Of a stretch of DNA of 44,139 bases, positions 39,871 to 44,139 are shown in pieces. Origin of the DNA: an uncultured Butyricicoccus sp. (lineage in GTDB: Bacteria > Bacillota > Clostridia > Oscillospirales > Butyricicoccaceae); the NCBI GenBank assembly GCA_944376065.1, contig CALWBL010000013.1, positions 1 to 44,139 on the forward strand. Direction: 5' to 3'. The translations under genes were made by a program, and so were the position numbers. Each line of letters opens with the position of its first letter. The stretch's first letter is position 1. The notes beneath the pieces are model-generated. The model did not search any database. It saw only the letters and a list, made by a program, of their open reading frames with translations, and had not been told where the DNA came from.

Positions 39871-41706
39871 TTATTTTACTGTAAGAACTTTATCCATTGC
39901 GTTAATATCACCTGTTTTTTCTATATCAATAGAATTATATGAATCACTGTTTGTAACAACAACAACTGTCACTGTAGGGTGACCCGCCGTTTCAATAGCT
40001 TTTGGGTCAAATGTTAATAGAAGTTGACCAAGTTTAACTTTATCTCCTTCTTTACAATTTAGTTCAAAACCTAGACCATTCATATCTACAGTATCAATTC
40101 CAACATGAATTAAAACTTCAATACCATCATTGGATTCAATACCAATAGCATGTTTTGAATCCATTGTCTGAATAATTGTGCCATCAAATGGAGCATAAAC
40201 ATTATTGTTTGATGGTTCAATAGCAAAACCACTTCCTAAAACTCCTGTTGAGAATGTTTCATCTGGTACTTGTTTAAGTGGTATTACATTACCATTCAAA
40301 GGGAAATATATAGTATTTGGTTCTGAAACATATGTATTTTCTATATCTGATGCTTTTTTCTTTGTTCCTGTTAGTAAGTAAGATGAAACTAAGGAAACAA
40401 TAAAAGCAATACAAACAGTAGCTATTGCTATAAATATATTATTAGGATCTTCACCGATAAATGTAGGCAGTGCAGGTACACCAGGAGTTGCAAGTGCATA
40501 GCGTTTTAAATGGAATATGCCAGCAAATAAACCACCAGATACACCACCTAACATAACAGCAGGAATAATTTGTTTATATTTTACTATGATACCATATACA
40601 GCAGGTTCAGTTACACCGCAAAATGCTGTAAATCCAGTAGAAAATGCAAGCTCTTTTGCGTTTTTATCTTTTGTACGAAGAGCAAATCCGATAGTAGCAC
40701 CAGATGTCGCAAGAACCGCCGCAAGGAAACCAGGACCACAAACAGTTTCATATCCCATTTCTGCTAACTGCAATGTTTGAAGAGGCGGGAAAATTGCAAG
40801 ATGCATACCAAAGAAAATAAGGAAAGGCTGAATTGCACCAACAATAGTAGGAACTAAAATAGGTATATTTTTGTCTAAGAACGCTATAATACCTGATAAA
40901 ATACCACCAATATAAGCACCTAAAGGAGCTAATACAATTAATGAAACAATTGCTGTAACAGCCATTGTAATTAGTGGTTTTAAAATTGCCTTAACCATGT
41001 TTGGAGAAACTTTTTCTGCAAATTTTTCTACAAATGACATAAACCACACTGTTAGAATAGTTGGCAATATGGAAGAGGCATAAGAAAATAATTTAACTGG
41101 CAATCCGAAAAATGTTACAGTTTCACCTGCTGAAACAAGTGCTATCCAGTTTGGGTGAATTAACACACCACCAATCATCGCTGCTAGATATGGATTACAA
41201 CCGAATTTAGTAGCTGATGAAAAAGCTAATACTACTGGAAAGAAATAAAATCCTGAGTCTGCAATAAAATTTAAGATATAATATTCGTTTGAAGTGTTCG
41301 ATAAACCAAATACAACTAATATAGTAAGAATTGCTTTTATCATACCTGCACCAGTAATCAATGGAATAACTGGTGCAAATATACCCGAAATCATATCAAG
41401 TAGCTTTGCACTAAATTTTTGCTTTTCTTCATCTTGTTTTACATCATTAGTTGCTTTTAAATCTCCGGTTATTGCTGTTACTTCTTTATATACCTCAGCA
41501 ACGCTTGGGCCTATAATAACTTGAGTCTGAGCACCAACTTCTTTTACACCCATAACACCATCTAACTGCTCAATTTTAGAAATATCAGCTTTTTTCATAT
41601 CAAACAGTTGAAAACGTAGACGAGTCATACAATGAATAACACTTTTAATGTTTTCTTTGCCGCCTACTAAAGGAATCAAATCAGCTGCAAGCTTTTTCTT
41701 ATCCAT
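39871..41706 (-). CDS. bglP: Beta-glucoside phosphotransferase permease EIIBCA
   Basis: This 611-residue membrane transporter takes up and phosphorylates beta-glucosides. The IIB cysteine is C26 in VIHCMTRLRF. The IIC domain has about ten helices (FCGVTEPAVYGIIVKYKQ near 365). The fused IIA domain ends with the active H534 in LIHVGIDTVDMNG. The ATG at 41706 is used; a GTG at 41730 would place the ribosome binding site AAGGAG inside the gene. It begins 24 bases after the GH1 stop. Layout is the same as the sucrose permease at 35865-37721, but the two are clearly diverged. Phosphoryl donors come from the host. Confidence 0.92.
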   Translation of the reverse strand: MDKKKLAADLIPLVGGKENIKSVIHCMTRLRFQLFDMKKADISKIEQLDGVMGVKEVGAQTQVIIGPSVAEVYKEVTAITGDLKATNDVKQDEEKQKFSAKLLDMISGIFAPVIPLITGAGMIKAILTILVVFGLSNTSNEYYILNFIADSGFYFFPVVLAFSSATKFGCNPYLAAMIGGVLIHPNWIALVSAGETVTFFGLPVKLFSYASSILPTILTVWFMSFVEKFAEKVSPNMVKAILKPLITMAVTAIVSLIVLAPLGAYIGGILSGIIAFLDKNIPILVPTIVGAIQPFLIFFGMHLAIFPPLQTLQLAEMGYETVCGPGFLAAVLATSGATIGFALRTKDKNAKELAFSTGFTAFCGVTEPAVYGIIVKYKQIIPAVMLGGVSGGLFAGIFHLKRYALATPGVPALPTFIGEDPNNIFIAIATVCIAFIVSLVSSYLLTGTKKKASDIENTYVSEPNTIYFPLNGNVIPLKQVPDETFSTGVLGSGFAIEPSNNNVYAPFDGTIIQTMDSKHAIGIESNDGIEVLIHVGIDTVDMNGLGFELNCKEGDKVKLGQLLLTFDPKAIETAGHPTVTVVVVTNSDSYNSIDIEKTGDINAMDKVLTVK

Positions 41707-41730
41707 TTTCTTTCTCTCCTTCTCTTTCAC

Positions 41731-43401
<1,671 letters not shown>

Positions 43402-44064
43402 ATGCTGTTATCTCAACAAATAGAAGAACTGCATCTTCCTCATGCAGAAGCTGCAGTTGCAAAATATATATTAGAACAAGGTAGTCAATTAAAAGGAATG
43501 TCAACTCGAAAAATTGCTTCAAAAGCATACACTACACCAGCTACATTAGTTCGATTAGGGCAAAGATTGGGTTTTGAAGGTTGGACTGATTTTTTCACTG
43601 CTTTTTTAGAAGAACGTGAATATTTGGAACGACATTTTAATAAAATTGATGCAAATTGCCCTTTCTCAAAGTTAGATAATCAAACAACTATTGCAAATAA
43701 AATAGCAACTTTACATATGGAAAGTATACAAGATACAATGGCTTTATTAAATTATGATGAATTATATAAAGCTGTAGATTGTTTGTTGAAATCAAAAAAT
43801 ATATATTTAGTAGGTGTCAGTGTATCTTTAGATTGCACATGGTTATTTAAACGAAATATGCAACGTATTGGAAAAAATGTAATTCTTGAATCTAATCAAG
43901 GTGAATTATTTTTCTCACTTTTTTCTGCAACAGAAAATGATTGTGCTATTATAGTTTCTTATTCTGGAACAACAAAAAGAGTTGTAGATGCCATGTCTAT
44001 TTTAAATAAACAAAATGTACCTACAATCCTAATTACAGGGCTTGGTAATAATGATATAAAAGAA
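43402..44064 (+). pseudogene. RpiR-type regulator, N-terminal part (interrupted by IS)
   Basis: These 221 codons are the first three quarters of a regulator of sugar catabolism. Residues 1-77 form the RpiR helix-turn-helix (STRKIASKAYTTPATLVRLGQRLGFEG near 33-59). The SIS sugar-phosphate domain starts near 125 (NIYLVGVSVSLDCTWLFKRNMQ) with IIVSYSGTTKRVVDAMSI near 192-209. The insertion adds seven IS-coded residues and a stop at 44086-44088. The C-terminal 70 codons lie at 81-293. AGGGGAGGG precedes the ATG. The intact gene would be 291 residues. A truncated protein could still bind DNA but probably cannot sense its ligand. Confidence 0.9.
44057..44064. repeat. Target-site duplication, left copy
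   Basis: The sequence taaaagaa directly precedes the left inverted repeat of the IS and equals 73-80. Confidence 0.88.
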
Positions 44065-44139
44065 GGCTCTGTCACAACAAATGGTTGATTTTTGACGAGA
44101 AATAGCGTATAATAATAGTAAGAAACAGTACCACCGAAG
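44065..44139 (+). mobile_element. Left end of ISL3-like insertion sequence, partial
   Basis: The terminal repeat starts GGCTCTGTCACAACAA and matches the reverse complement of 48-72 at 22 of 25 positions. An inward promoter follows. The sequence stops at 44139 before the transposase gene, and the element resumes at position 1 when the window is closed as a circle. Confidence 0.82.
44085..44113 (+). promoter_or_regulatory. Putative transposase promoter inside the IS end
   Basis: TTGATT (44085-44090) and TATAAT (44108-44113) are exactly 17 bp apart. The -35 box lies in the inverted repeat, so transposase binding could repress its own gene. Confidence 0.65.

Noticed and set aside
35865..41706. 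The two EIIBCA genes as a recent duplication
   Set aside because: They share domain order but differ clearly along their length and pair with different hydrolase families.

Overview
The window reads as a nearly complete circular plasmid from an AT-rich Bacillota, most likely a gut-type Clostridia member. G+C is roughly one third by eye, and ribosome binding sites are strong AGGAGG types. Transporters are Gram-positive in style, with lipoprotein binding proteins and IIBCA phosphotransferase permeases. The evidence for a circle is in the two ends. Both lie inside one ISL3-like insertion sequence, whose inverted repeats (44065 onward and up to 72) are flanked by the same 8-bp target duplication, taaaagaa, at 44057-44064 and 73-80. 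Removing the element and one duplication joins 44064 to 81 in frame and restores a 291-residue RpiR-type regulator. The transposase is missing, as expected if an assembly broke inside a multicopy insertion sequence. I saw no rRNA, tRNA, CRISPR, relaxase, conjugation, toxin-antitoxin or resistance genes.

Replication and maintenance. Positions 330-3692 hold a replication initiator, six iterons in an AT-rich origin, and a primase-helicase fusion. Positions 27679-29733 hold a partition operon: a 58-residue ribbon-helix-helix protein not called as a gene by length-based ORF finding, then ParA and ParB.

Catabolic cargo. (1) Positions 4929-17662 form an L-arabinoside block: GH127 and GH51 arabinofuranosidases with an ABC importer under a LacI-type repressor, then AraR divergent from a ribulokinase-like kinase and arabinose isomerase. 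(2) Positions 18093-27547 hold a second ABC importer, a GH2 beta-galactosidase and an AraC/YesM-type two-component system. (3) Positions 30070-33297 hold a cytoplasmic esterase, a GntP-like transporter and an RraA-like aldolase. (4) Positions 34720-39129 hold a sucrose unit: LacI repressor, EIIBCA and GH32. (5) Positions 39871-44064 plus 81-293 hold a beta-glucoside unit: EIIBCA, a GH1 phospho-beta-glucosidase and the IS-broken RpiR regulator. A flavodoxin/ferredoxin protein, an HD-domain protein and a secreted repeat protein sit between these units.

How it works together. The plasmid equips its host to import and split plant-derived arabinosides, galactosides, sucrose and beta-glucosides. 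It depends on the host for L-ribulose-5-phosphate 4-epimerase (no araD), for the ATPase subunits of both importers, and for general phosphotransferase proteins. Operator-like palindromes form three families: TTAAACGTTTAA (arabinoside operon), TTTGTATT half-sites (AraR) and TGAAATCGATTTCA (sucrose and esterase units).
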